Assembly: GCA_016302545.1 (NCBI GenBank)
Contig: JAEDNK010000018.1
Coordinates: forward strand, 1 to 18,375
DNA from: Bacillota bacterium
GTDB taxonomy: Bacteria; Bacillota; Clostridia; Peptostreptococcales; Anaerovoracaceae
Direction: 5' to 3'
Length of the DNA stretch: 18,375 nt
Part shown: one piece after another, positions 1 to 7,039 of the stretch
Layout of the letters: each line of letters begins with the position of its first letter
How positions within the stretch are numbered: position 1 is the first letter of the stretch
The notes under the pieces: generated by a model
The model's database searches: none
The model's input: only the letters and a program-made list of their open reading frames with translations
Told to the model about the DNA's origin: nothing
Position numbers and translations under genes: made by a program

Positions 1-55
1 CCATCATAATTATAGAATAAAAGAGGCGGGCCGTCAGGACAGCGTTCGATAAACA

Positions 56-101
56 AATAATCCTCCGTATGTTCATTGTACGGAGGAGTTATTAATTTTT
101 T
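56..101 (+). terminator. Rho-independent terminator-like hairpin
   Basis: Nine perfect base pairs (61-69 TCCTCCGTA with 79-87 TACGGAGGA, 9-nt loop) extend by five A/T pairs (56-60 with 89-93, one bulged G at 88) and are followed by a T run at 96-101. On the plus strand this would end a gene lying left of the window. A frame open from base 2 closes with TAA at 50-52 and could be that gene's tail, but this is unproven. On the minus strand the stem is followed by TTATTTGTTTA, so it may also serve the gene at 185-703. A weaker imperfect dyad lies at 145-170 (TAACGAC/GTCGTTA). Nothing else was found in 1-184. Confidence 0.6.
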
Positions 102-184
102 AAAGAAATTAAGTGGTTGAACGGCAAATTTGAATTTGACATAATAACGACAGCATAAGTCTGGTCGTTAACTAATTATAGAGC

Positions 185-703
185 CTACCTAAGTTCAGGA
201 ATTTCTTCCACACTCCGAACTGTCATATGACCGCTTCCATCATAAGAAATGTGGTCTATATAAAGTTGACACGCTTCTTTGGATGTTGCAATGACTTCTT
301 GCTCTGTGGTCATTAAGGCAAATTCTTTCATGTCCTCGTTTATCAGCAGATAATACGCAATGCCCCGTTCATCTGAAGTCGATATATTTCCTTTATAAAA
401 ATGGCTGATAGATTGCAAGTTGTCGTCTTTATGCCAGCTGATTTTCGTCTGCAAATCCTCAAGATCCGTTTTCTCGGCGTAGAAAATACGGAACTCGCCA
501 ACAAAGCTGTTGGGCCTAAATAAGTATCGAGTTTTTTCGCCCTTCATATAGACGGATGTTTCTTCAATAATTACACCGTCTTTGTAAACTACAGCGTCAA
601 CTGTCTGGTCAATTTTTTGCGTGAATGGAACCTTGTCAACAATCCACACGGCGACAACAACCACAATAATTGTGCATACGATTGGTTTAATATACTTTTT
701 CAT
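185..703 (-). CDS. Membrane-anchored protein of unknown function
   Basis: This 172-aa protein was not recognised as any named family. Residues about 7-24 are a strongly hydrophobic segment rich in Val and Ile after MKKYIK, with no lipobox, so it is probably a single N-terminal anchor with the remaining ~145 residues outside the cytoplasm. The outer part is polar and of mixed charge, with no cysteine pattern or catalytic motif that I can name. The start is supported by GAGGG about 8 nt upstream. It stands alone, divergent from the ylxM operon across a 500-nt AT-rich gap, with its own well-formed promoter at 750-778. That it is a real gene is likely; its function is unknown. Confidence 0.8.
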   Translation of the reverse strand: MKKYIKPIVCTIIVVVVAVWIVDKVPFTQKIDQTVDAVVYKDGVIIEETSVYMKGEKTRYLFRPNSFVGEFRIFYAEKTDLEDLQTKISWHKDDNLQSISHFYKGNISTSDERGIAYYLLINEDMKEFALMTTEQEVIATSKEACQLYIDHISYDGSGHMTVRSVEEIPELR

Positions 704-749
704 TCTTATCCCTCAAAAATTTCGATGTATATCGCTCTTTCATGATTGT

Positions 750-778
750 AGTATATCAGAAAGAAATAAAAAATTCAA
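750..778 (-). promoter_or_regulatory. Sigma-A promoter for the gene at 185-703
   Basis: Read on the minus strand: TTGAAT (778-773), 17-nt spacer, TATACT (755-750), with TG one base before the -10, making an extended -10. The start would be near 743, giving a leader of about 40 nt before the ATG at 703. Confidence 0.6.
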
Positions 779-832
779 CCGTTCAAAAACACCTACAGAA
801 GTTCGGCGATTTCATCATTTTCACTTTAGCCC

Positions 833-867
833 TTTTCTTTTGCAAAAATACAAAGAAATCGGCCAAA
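833..867. repeat. AT-rich imperfect direct repeat, copy A
   Basis: The block begins TTTTCTTTTGCAAAAA and ends TCGGCCAAA. A near copy lies at 989-1021, with starts 156 bp apart. Both lie in the gap between the divergent promoters at 750-778 and 1066-1094. No gene is visible in 779-1065: frames open across it lack a ribosome binding site and read as AT-biased low-complexity peptide. The pair could be regulator binding sites, a local duplication, or coincidence in AT-rich DNA. Confidence 0.45.
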
Positions 868-988
868 GTGATAATAAATGTCATCATCTACCTGTTAAAA
901 ATCTTGATTTTACCTTATAAATTACATTTACATCCTCCACGGAGATTTTATCGCGTCCAAATAGGGCCGTTTTTTTCAAAAATGCTTA

Positions 989-1021
989 TTTTCTTTGCAA
1001 AAAGAAAAAAATTCGGCCAAA
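989..1021. repeat. AT-rich imperfect direct repeat, copy B
   Basis: The block begins TTTTCTTTGCAAAAA and ends TCGGCCAAA, matching copy A at both ends with a divergent A-rich middle. It ends 44 bp before the -35 of the ylxM promoter, where an upstream regulator or UP-like A tract could act. The A-rich DNA continues to about 1050. Confidence 0.45.
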
Positions 1022-1065
1022 AAGAAAAAATAAGAGAATATAAAGAAACATTCAAGCAAAAACAC

Positions 1066-1094
1066 TTGACACCGTACAGCCGTTGTGTTATAGT
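1066..1094 (+). promoter_or_regulatory. Sigma-A promoter of the ylxM-ffh-rpsP operon
   Basis: TTGACA (1066-1071) is a perfect -35 box, followed by exactly 17 nt and TATAGT (1089-1094), a five-of-six -10 box. The predicted start is about 1101. No other promoter of this quality was noticed before trmD, so the block 1204-4814 is probably one operon. Confidence 0.85.
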
Positions 1095-1100
1095 AATCAA

Positions 1101-1143
1101 GGTTAATGCTGTAAAGTCGACAAGCTTTACAGGCCCTAGAACC
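1101..1143 (+). promoter_or_regulatory. 5' leader hairpin or operator of the ylxM operon
   Basis: CTGTAAAG (1109-1116) and CTTTACAG (1125-1132) form a perfect 8-bp dyad with an 8-nt spacer. GGTT (1101-1104) can also pair with AACC (1140-1143) to close an outer stem. The structure would begin exactly at the predicted transcript start. It has no T run, so it is not a terminator. It could be an mRNA-stabilising 5' hairpin or a repressor operator just downstream of the promoter. Confidence 0.5.
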
Positions 1144-1203
1144 CGATAAAAATGCGATTAAAACCAAAAACGATTGGAAACACTCGCAAGCAGGAGAAAC
1201 ACC

Positions 1204-1569
1204 ATGGAAAGACTGAACATGGAAACCATAGAAAAAATTAGTCTCCTTTATGACTTTTATGGCAGGCTGCTTACGGAAAAGCAGCGGCAGGTAATGGAGC
1301 TTTACCATGAGGAGAACCTTTCCCTGGCAGAAATAGCTGAAGAGTTCGGAATATCCAGACAGGGCGTTCACGATACTTTGAAGAAGGCAGAACACCTGCT
1401 TACAGAATACGAGGACAAACTTGGACTGGTGGCCAAACTGATGAAGTCAAGGCATGCCATAGCCGAGATAGACGGAATAATAGACAGCCTGACAGCATCC
1501 ATCGAGGACAAAGAAGCGGTCGCAAAGCTGCAGGAAGTTAAAGGCATTATAAATAAATTAGAGGAATAA
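1204..1569 (+). CDS. ylxM: YlxM, helix-turn-helix protein of the SRP operon
   Basis: This is a 121-aa protein of the YlxM/p13 family, small sigma-70-region-4-like HTH proteins encoded next to ffh in Firmicutes. YlxM is reported to act as a signal recognition particle accessory factor in streptococci. Visible features are the opening LYDFYGRLLTEKQRQVMELY followed by the HTH segment around LSLAEIAEEFGISRQGVHDT, then a helical C-terminal half. I chose ATG 1204 because AGGAG lies 7 nt upstream. A TTG at 1174 in the same frame has no ribosome binding site. It is the first gene after the promoter at 1066-1094, and ffh follows after 7 nt. Confidence 0.93.
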   Translation: MERLNMETIEKISLLYDFYGRLLTEKQRQVMELYHEENLSLAEIAEEFGISRQGVHDTLKKAEHLLTEYEDKLGLVAKLMKSRHAIAEIDGIIDSLTASIEDKEAVAKLQEVKGIINKLEE

Positions 1570-1576
1570 ACGGCTT

Positions 1577-2917
1577 ATGGCATTTGAGAATTTATCCGAA
1601 AAACTTCAGAATACATTTAAAAAGCTAAAAGGCAAGGGAGTCCTGACGGAGGCCGATATAAACGAGGCTATGCGTGAGGTCAAGCTGGCTCTCCTTGAAG
1701 CAGATGTAAACTTCAAGGTTGTAAAGGAGTTTGTGGCTCAGGTAAAGGAAAAGGCCATGGGTGCAGAGGTTCTGGAGAGCCTTACTCCGGGACAGCAGGT
1801 TATCAAGATTGTAAACGACCAGCTGGTGGAGCTCATGGGCGGCACCAACAGCAAGCTGACATATTCGCCTAGCGGATTTACGGTGCTGATGATGGTAGGT
1901 CTTCAGGGTACAGGTAAGACCACCACCTGCGGCAAGCTGGCTGCATACCTTAAGAAAAACGGCAAGAAGCCTATGCTGGCGGCCTGCGACATATACAGAC
2001 CGGCAGCCATAGATCAGCTGGAGGTTGTGGGCAGGACCGTGGATGTGCCCGTATTTACAGACAGAGAAAACAGGGTAGCCGAGGATATCGCCCTTAAGGC
2101 ACGAAAGGAAGCCGAGAAAAAAGGTTTCGATGTGCTCATAGTCGATACGGCAGGCCGACTTCAGATAGATGAAGAGCTTATGGAGGAACTGGTAAGGGTT
2201 AAGAAGGCAATCAAGCCTCATGAAATCCTGCTGGTTGTAGACGCTCTCACAGGTCAGGACGCTGTGAACGCAGCCGAGGGCTTCAACGAAAAGCTGGGCA
2301 TAGACGGTATCGTCATGACCAAGATGGACGGCGACTCACGAGGGGGCGCAGCCCTTTCCGCAAAGAAGGTTACAGGCAAGCCTGTGAAGTTCATCGGTAT
2401 GGGCGAAAAGTTCGACGCCCTGGAGCCTTTCCACCCTGAAAGAATGGCAAGCAGAATTCTGGGCATGGGCGACATGCTTTCACTCATCGAGAAGGCACAG
2501 GAAAGCTACGATGAGGAAAAGGCCGCCAAGCTGGAAAAGAAGCTTAGAAAAAATGAATTTACCCTTGAGGATTTCCTCGATCAGATGGGCGAGGTGCAGA
2601 AGATGGGCGGTATCGGCAAGATGCTGGAAATGCTGCCGGGTATGAACTCCAAGTCCGTCAGCGACGATGAAATAGAAAAAAGCGAAAAGGAGTTCCGCCA
2701 GATGGAAGCCATTATATGCTCAATGACTTTGGAGGAACGCCGCAACCCTTCACTGCTTAACGCAAGCAGGAGAAAGAGAATAGCTGCCGGCTCGGGACAG
2801 CCCGTCAGCAAGATAAACAGTTTGATCAAAAAGTATGAGGACGCAAAAAAGCTGATGAAACAATTCAGCAACCCTAACTTTATGAAAAAAAATAAAAGAT
2901 TTAAAGGATTATTTTAA
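1577..2917 (+). CDS. ffh: Signal recognition particle GTPase Ffh (SRP54)
   Basis: Ffh binds SRP RNA and hydrophobic signal sequences and hands ribosomes to the receptor FtsY at the membrane. The 446-aa length is normal. Order seen: N-terminal helical bundle; G1 P-loop GLQGTGKT at residues 108-115; the DIYRPAAIDQL segment; DTAGRLQ (G3); TKMDGDSRGG (G4 and adjacent loop); and a C-terminal M domain. The M domain contains NPSLLNASRRKRIAAGSG, the SRP-RNA-binding helix-turn-helix, and ends in a basic FMKKNKRFKGLF tail. GAGGA in the end of ylxM lies 11 nt before the ATG, suggesting coupled translation. ftsY is not in the window, whereas some relatives have it upstream. Confidence 0.98.
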   Translation: MAFENLSEKLQNTFKKLKGKGVLTEADINEAMREVKLALLEADVNFKVVKEFVAQVKEKAMGAEVLESLTPGQQVIKIVNDQLVELMGGTNSKLTYSPSGFTVLMMVGLQGTGKTTTCGKLAAYLKKNGKKPMLAACDIYRPAAIDQLEVVGRTVDVPVFTDRENRVAEDIALKARKEAEKKGFDVLIVDTAGRLQIDEELMEELVRVKKAIKPHEILLVVDALTGQDAVNAAEGFNEKLGIDGIVMTKMDGDSRGGAALSAKKVTGKPVKFIGMGEKFDALEPFHPERMASRILGMGDMLSLIEKAQESYDEEKAAKLEKKLRKNEFTLEDFLDQMGEVQKMGGIGKMLEMLPGMNSKSVSDDEIEKSEKEFRQMEAIICSMTLEERRNPSLLNASRRKRIAAGSGQPVSKINSLIKKYEDAKKLMKQFSNPNFMKKNKRFKGLF

Positions 2918-2932
2918 GGAGGAATTTTAAAA

Positions 2933-3175
2933 ATGGTTAAGATCAGATTAAAGAGAATGGGCGCACACAAGCAGCCGTTTTACAGAGTGGTAGTTGCAGA
3001 TTCAAGAGCTCCCAGAGACGGTAAGTTCATCGAAGAAGTAGGCTACTACAACCCAATGACAGAGCCTAAGGAAATCAAAATTGACGCGGAAAAGGCTAAG
3101 AAGTGGCTTGCAAACGGCGCTCAGCCTACAGAAACTGTCAAGGCTTTATTTAAGAAATCTGGAATTATTGAATAA
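2933..3175 (+). CDS. rpsP: 30S ribosomal protein bS16
   Basis: This 80-aa protein assembles early into the body of the 30S subunit. The start VKIRLKRMGAHKQPFYRVVV and the segment DSRAPRDGKFIEEVGYYNP are diagnostic of bS16. AAGGAGG at 2916-2922 overlaps the ffh stop and lies 10 nt before the ATG. It sits in the usual ffh-rpsP-khpA-rimM-trmD order. As a ribosomal protein it must be made far more abundantly than the downstream enzymes, which makes the hairpin and GTG start of rimM worth noting. Confidence 0.98.
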   Translation: MVKIRLKRMGAHKQPFYRVVVADSRAPRDGKFIEEVGYYNPMTEPKEIKIDAEKAKKWLANGAQPTETVKALFKKSGIIE

Positions 3176-3195
3176 TAAGGAAGCGGTGAAAACTA

Positions 3196-3429
3196 ATGAC
3201 TAAGTTGGTTGAAGCAATTGCAAAGTCACTTGTGGACAGCCCCGAGGAAGTCGTTGTAACAGAGACAGAAGGAAATCAGGGCACAGTCATTGAGCTTCGA
3301 GTTGCTCCTGACGATATGGGTAAGGTCATCGGTAAGCAGGGAAGAATAGCCAAGGCTCTGCGTACCGTTGTTAAGGCTGCAGCCATCAGAGAAAATAAAA
3401 AGGTGACAGTGGAAATCATTAAAGAATAG
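3196..3429 (+). CDS. khpA: KhpA, KH-domain RNA-binding protein
   Basis: This 77-aa protein is essentially one type II KH domain. The RNA-binding GxxG loop is GKQG at residues 46-49 inside KVIGKQGRIAKALR. In streptococci and lactobacilli KhpA pairs with KhpB (Jag/EloR) and affects cell elongation and division. It was formerly called YlqC in Bacillus. A purine-rich segment containing AAGGAAG overlaps the rpsP stop region. The position between rpsP and rimM is the standard one. Confidence 0.95.
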   Translation: MTKLVEAIAKSLVDSPEEVVVTETEGNQGTVIELRVAPDDMGKVIGKQGRIAKALRTVVKAAAIRENKKVTVEIIKE

Positions 3430-3453
3430 ATAATGGTTGAATTGCGATTTGAA

Positions 3454-3486
3454 GGGGCACATGATTACGAAAAAGTCATGTGCCTT
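3454..3486 (+). promoter_or_regulatory. Intercistronic hairpin before rimM
   Basis: GGCACATGA (3456-3464) and TCATGTGCC (3476-3484) pair perfectly over 9 bp with an 11-nt loop, and two G-U pairs can extend the base. No T run follows, so it is not an intrinsic terminator. It lies in the 93 nt between the khpA stop and the GTG I take as the rimM start. It is a candidate site for RNA processing or for lowering rimM and trmD expression relative to rpsP. Confidence 0.6.
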
Positions 3487-3522
3487 ACGTGTATTTTGGA
3501 AAGGCATCGGGTAGAGGAAAGA

Positions 3523-4071
3523 GTGGAAAAGATAAAAATCGGTAAAATAGTAAACGCGGTTGCTCTTCGCGGAGAGGTGAAGGTGTACCACTATTCGGAT
3601 TACAAGGAAAGGTTCGAGGAGCTTGACGAAATTCTGGTGGAAAGAAATGCTGCCAAAAAGCGTGCAGTAGAAAGCTATGCCATCGAAAGGGTTCGATATC
3701 AGAAGGATATGGTTATTCTCAAGCTTAAAGGTGTTGATGACAGAAACGCTGCCGAAGCGCTGAAGGATTGCGATGTCTTCATTACAGAGGCTGACCTGAG
3801 GGAGCTTCCCGAGGATACTTTCTATGTGAGAGACCTTATAGGCTGCCGCGTCGTGAACCTTCAGGAAGGAACAGAGGCTTCTGAGGAAATCGGTGTGATA
3901 ACCGATGTACTTCAGAACTCAGCGCAGGATATATATCAGGTGAAAACCGAAGCCGGAAAGGAAGTGCTGATTCCTGCCGTAGGGGAATTTGTAAAGGAAA
4001 TAAATATTGATGAAAAGGTTGTAAAGGTAAGCCTAATTCCGGGGTTTATCCACGGTGCAACAGAGGCATAG
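3523..4071 (+). CDS. rimM: Ribosome maturation factor RimM
   Basis: RimM helps assemble the head of the 30S subunit. From GTG 3523 the protein is 182 aa and begins MEKIKIGKIVNAVALRGEVK, the usual RimM opening. The second half, from about DTFYVRDLIGCRVV, is the PRC-barrel domain. The frame is open back to an ATG at 3433, but those 30 extra residues have no ribosome binding site and no family counterpart. They would also be read through the hairpin at 3456-3484. AGAGGA lies 4 nt before the GTG, a little close. trmD starts 2 nt after the stop. GTG plus short spacing suggests weaker translation than rpsP. Confidence 0.95.
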   Translation: MEKIKIGKIVNAVALRGEVKVYHYSDYKERFEELDEILVERNAAKKRAVESYAIERVRYQKDMVILKLKGVDDRNAAEALKDCDVFITEADLRELPEDTFYVRDLIGCRVVNLQEGTEASEEIGVITDVLQNSAQDIYQVKTEAGKEVLIPAVGEFVKEINIDEKVVKVSLIPGFIHGATEA

Positions 4072-4073
4072 CT

Positions 4074-4814
4074 ATGAAAATAAATGTTTTGACCCTTTTT
4101 CCCGAAATGTTTGCTCCCGTAACGGGAAGCAGCATACTGGGCAGAGCGGGCGAAAAGGGAATACTGGACTTTAATATAATAAACATAAGGGATTTCAGTC
4201 GGGACAAACATAACAAGGCAGACGATACGCCCTATGGCGGCGGAGTGGGCATGGTCATGTTTTGCCAGCCTATTTTTGACGCCCTCAGATCCATAAAGGC
4301 AGAAGGAAAGAAAATTATTTACATGTCTCCGCGGGGAAAAGTTCTTGACCGCAGCAAAATAGAAGAGCTGACCCGGCTTGATGAGATGGTAATCCTCTGC
4401 GGTCACTACGAGGGTGTGGACCAGAGAGTACTGGATTACTGGAACATGGAGGAGGTATCTATCGGAGACTACATTCTCACAGGCGGAGAGCTTGCCGCAA
4501 TGGTTATGATAGACGCCGTTTCGAGATTCGTACCCGATGTGCTGGGTACAAGGGAGTCTGCCACGGAGGAATCCATCTACTCCGGACTTCTGGAATACGA
4601 CCAGTACACCAAGCCCCGTGAATATGAAGGGCTTGAGGTTCCGGAGGTTTTGTTTAACGGTAATCATAAGCTGATACATCTCTGGCAGTACAGAAACTCG
4701 CTGGAACAGACAAAGGAAAAACGTCCCGACCTCTGGGAAGCATACCTTTCCAAAGAAAAAAACTTGTCGAAGGATGAAAAAAAAATACTTGATGAATTAG
4801 TGGGAAAACCTTAG
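4074..4814 (+). CDS. trmD: tRNA (guanine-N1)-methyltransferase TrmD
   Basis: TrmD transfers a methyl group from S-adenosylmethionine to N1 of G37 in tRNAs, preventing +1 frameshifts. It is a 246-aa SPOUT enzyme with a trefoil knot. Visible motifs are LTLFPEMF at the start, DDTPYGGGVGM, YMSPRGKVLD, LCGHYEGVDQRV, and the knot segment SIGDYILTGGELAAMVMIDA. The ribosome binding site is AGAGG inside the end of rimM. In most bacteria rplS (bL19) follows trmD. Here it does not, and the next gene begins a separate division block with its own promoter. Confidence 0.98.
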   Translation: MKINVLTLFPEMFAPVTGSSILGRAGEKGILDFNIINIRDFSRDKHNKADDTPYGGGVGMVMFCQPIFDALRSIKAEGKKIIYMSPRGKVLDRSKIEELTRLDEMVILCGHYEGVDQRVLDYWNMEEVSIGDYILTGGELAAMVMIDAVSRFVPDVLGTRESATEESIYSGLLEYDQYTKPREYEGLEVPEVLFNGNHKLIHLWQYRNSLEQTKEKRPDLWEAYLSKEKNLSKDEKKILDELVGKP

Positions 4815-4822
4815 CGCAGTTA

Positions 4823-4851
4823 TTGTAACCCACAACATTTTGTGCTATTAT
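4823..4851 (+). promoter_or_regulatory. Promoter placed at the start of the division block
   Basis: TTGTAA (4823-4828), 17-nt spacer and TATTAT (4846-4851), with TG one base upstream of the -10 (extended -10). The predicted start, about 4858, is one base before the ATG at 4859. The transcript would therefore be leaderless or nearly so. Readthrough from trmD is also possible, since no terminator separates the genes. Confidence 0.6.
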
Positions 4852-4858
4852 TAAAAGG

Positions 4859-5824
4859 ATGAAGACTAAAAACAACAGATTAAAATTGATGCTGCTGGCA
4901 TATGCGGTGGTTTTCGTGATTTTATATGTCATAATATATGTAGTTCCGCGGGTGTCTGGGATTTTTCTTGAGACATATACGGCGGAATACGGTACTCTCG
5001 AAGTAAGTCAGGAAAGTAGCTATATGGCCGTGAGGGATGAGAAGCTCTACGTATCGGATAACAGAGGTGCAGTCAGCAGAGCCGCAGCTCAGGGGAGGCT
5101 TATGCGCAAAAACAGCCATATAGTCGATGTAGGCGGGGTTAAGCACTATTCTCAGCAGAAGGGTATCGTCAGCTACTATTACGACGGACTGGAGGGAGTG
5201 TACACACCCGAAAATATGCAGACCATAACGGAAGCCGATTTGGAGCTGACAGACGAGGAAAAGCAGACATACGCCGTCAGGGAATGCTCCCAAGGCACGG
5301 TTGAAAGCGGCAGTCCTATCTTCAAGATAGTAGATAATAAGGAATGGTATCTGGTTTGCTGGCTTTCGGCGGCTGAAGCGGAGGACATTGAAGCCGGAAG
5401 AAGCATCACCGTTGAGTTTGTCGATGGAAAACAGCTTAAGATGAAGGTGATGCAGGTAAATCCTCAGGGGCAGAACAGACAGCTGATACTCTCCTGCAAC
5501 AGATATTACGAAAAGTTTGACAGCATCAGAAGCGGCACATGCAGACTTATCAAGTCGAGCAAAAGCGGTATAATAGTGGACTCTGACAGCATTGTGGAGG
5601 AAGACGGACAGAAGGGCGTCTATGTTATGAGCAAGCAGCTGGACGAGGCATCCTTTGTACCGGTAAAGGTTCTGCTCAGTCATGGGGATAAGACTGTTGT
5701 TGAGAAAAATTACTTTATAAATGTAGAGGGCCAAAAGGTTTCAACCGTAGAAAACTACGATGAAATACTCAAAAAACCTCCGACGGCAGAGGAGGCAGAA
5801 GGAAGTGAAAAAAATGCCGATTAG
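4859..5824 (+). CDS. HlyD-like membrane protein of the division cluster
   Basis: This 321-aa protein has a cytoplasmic KTKNNRLK start, one membrane segment at about residues 9-29 and a large outer part. The short beta-rich segments, such as ESGSPIFKIVDNKEWYLVCW and RSITVEFVDGKQLKMKV, resemble the barrel region of HlyD-type adaptors. Proteins of this sort occur just upstream of yggS and sepF in clostridia (from memory, not searched). No transporter partner is encoded here, so a wall or septum role is as likely as export; function is unproven. The ATG is preceded immediately by AAAAGG with no spacing, which does not work as a normal ribosome binding site. M11 at 4889 has no better one. The tail PPTAEEAEGSEKNAD overlaps yggS by 11 nt. 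Confidence 0.85.
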   Translation: MKTKNNRLKLMLLAYAVVFVILYVIIYVVPRVSGIFLETYTAEYGTLEVSQESSYMAVRDEKLYVSDNRGAVSRAAAQGRLMRKNSHIVDVGGVKHYSQQKGIVSYYYDGLEGVYTPENMQTITEADLELTDEEKQTYAVRECSQGTVESGSPIFKIVDNKEWYLVCWLSAAEAEDIEAGRSITVEFVDGKQLKMKVMQVNPQGQNRQLILSCNRYYEKFDSIRSGTCRLIKSSKSGIIVDSDSIVEEDGQKGVYVMSKQLDEASFVPVKVLLSHGDKTVVEKNYFINVEGQKVSTVENYDEILKKPPTAEEAEGSEKNAD

Positions 5825-6521
5825 AGAAAACATTGAATATGTAAACAGACTTAAAGCCGACGCGGCGAGAAAATGCGGCAGAACAGGAGACGATGTTCTT
5901 CTGGTAGCAGTAACCAAGCTCCACGATGTGGATGAAATTAACGAGGCAATAGACTGCGGAATCACCGATATCGGTGAAAACAAGGTACAGGAGATAGTAA
6001 GCAAGTACGACAGGGTTAAGCCTGTAAGATGGCATCTCATAGGGCATCTTCAGACTAACAAGGTAAAGTATATTATAGATAAGGTAGCCATGATTCATTC
6101 AGTGGATTCACTGAAGCTTGCGGAGGAAATAGATAAACGGGCTGCTCAGCACGGACTTACTATGGACATACTCATTCAGGTGAACTCCGCCATGGAGGAG
6201 AGCAAGTTCGGCATTACCACCGAAGAAACGGGACAGCTGATACAGGATATACTGGCAAACTGTCCTAATGTTCGCATAAGAGGTCTGATGTGTATTGCTC
6301 CCTTTGAGGACAACCCTGAGGACGCGAGAGTTTATTTTGAAGAGGTAAGGAAGCTCTACGACGAGTATGGCAAAATCCAGCACCCTAATCTTGACTTCAA
6401 ATACCTTTCCATGGGTATGTCAAACGATTTCGAGGTGGCCATTGAAGCCGGCTCAAACCTTATCAGAGTGGGCACCATGATATTCGGTGCCAGAGATTAT
6501 TCAAAGAAACAGGGAGAATAA
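5814..6521 (+). CDS. yggS: YggS/PLPBP family pyridoxal-phosphate-binding protein
   Basis: This 235-aa protein (YlmE in Bacillus) is a PLP-binding barrel of the alanine racemase fold that helps vitamin B6 and amino acid homeostasis without a known catalytic reaction. The PLP lysine is K35 in VAVTKLHDV. Other family motifs are IGENKVQE, WHLIGHLQTNKVKYI, MGMSNDFEVAIEAGSN and IRVGTMIFG. I chose ATG 5814 because GAAGGAAGTGA lies just upstream and the family begins near there. An in-frame ATG at 5760 would add 18 basic residues with no ribosome binding site. The start lies inside the end of the HlyD-like gene, so translation is probably coupled. Confidence 0.96.
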   Translation: MPIRENIEYVNRLKADAARKCGRTGDDVLLVAVTKLHDVDEINEAIDCGITDIGENKVQEIVSKYDRVKPVRWHLIGHLQTNKVKYIIDKVAMIHSVDSLKLAEEIDKRAAQHGLTMDILIQVNSAMEESKFGITTEETGQLIQDILANCPNVRIRGLMCIAPFEDNPEDARVYFEEVRKLYDEYGKIQHPNLDFKYLSMGMSNDFEVAIEAGSNLIRVGTMIFGARDYSKKQGE

Positions 6522-6547
6522 ATAAAGGAGAAAACAGGAGGATAAAC

Positions 6548-7030
6548 ATGGGATTTTCAGATGCATTCAAAAAACTTGTGGGCATAGAAGAGATTGACGA
6601 TGATTTTTCAGAGGAAGAGCTGGCTTCAGCAAAGGAAGAAATCCGCAGAGAGGAAAGAAAATCGGTATCGAGCTTTCAGCCTAAGGGGGTGGAGGCGGTA
6701 AAGGCAGTCCCTCTTGAAAAGCGCGTTTCTATTGCGGGAACAAATGCATTCAAGCTGGTTGTAATAGAGCCTAAGAGCTTCGATGAATGTCCAAAGCTGG
6801 TAGACAGTCTCAAGGGAAGAAGACCGGTTATCATCAATCTGGAAAAGATTGAGACGGAAACAGCCAAGAAGATTTTTGACTTCCTCAGCGGAGCTACATA
6901 TGCGCTCAATGGAAACGTTCAGAAGGTGGCAAACAACATATTTATCTTTGCGCCGGAGAGCGTTGACATCGCTGCAAATCAGGACGACAGGGGATTTGAG
7001 TTCAGCGGGAACAAAAACCCATGGAGATAG
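6548..7030 (+). CDS. sepF: Cell division protein SepF
   Basis: SepF polymerises, binds FtsZ and tethers it to the membrane by an N-terminal amphipathic helix. At 160 aa the layout is standard: MGFSDAFKKLVGI amphipathic start, an acidic linker to about residue 55, then the DUF552 core from about residue 63. The core carries KLVVIEPKSFDE, RRPVIINLEKI, KIFDFLSGATYALNG and NNIFIFAPESVD. AGGAGG lies 6 nt before the ATG, with a second AAGGAG just upstream. It follows yggS by 26 nt, as in the ylm cluster of Gram-positive bacteria. Confidence 0.97.
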   Translation: MGFSDAFKKLVGIEEIDDDFSEEELASAKEEIRREERKSVSSFQPKGVEAVKAVPLEKRVSIAGTNAFKLVVIEPKSFDECPKLVDSLKGRRPVIINLEKIETETAKKIFDFLSGATYALNGNVQKVANNIFIFAPESVDIAANQDDRGFEFSGNKNPWR

Positions 7031-7039
7031 GAGGTTTAA

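Noticed and set aside
920..985. CTCC-AC-GGAG and the seven-T run near 970-976 as a terminator
   Set aside because: The stem would need a 2-nt loop, and no stem directly precedes the T run.
742..1149. Open frames on the plus strand across the AT-rich gap (also 621-920)
   Set aside because: No ribosome binding site, low-complexity Lys/Phe/Ile-rich peptide, and the frame runs through the ylxM promoter and leader hairpin.
3433..3522. N-terminal extension of RimM from ATG 3433
   Set aside because: No ribosome binding site, no RimM counterpart to these 30 residues, and the segment contains the hairpin. GTG 3523 gives the usual length and opening.
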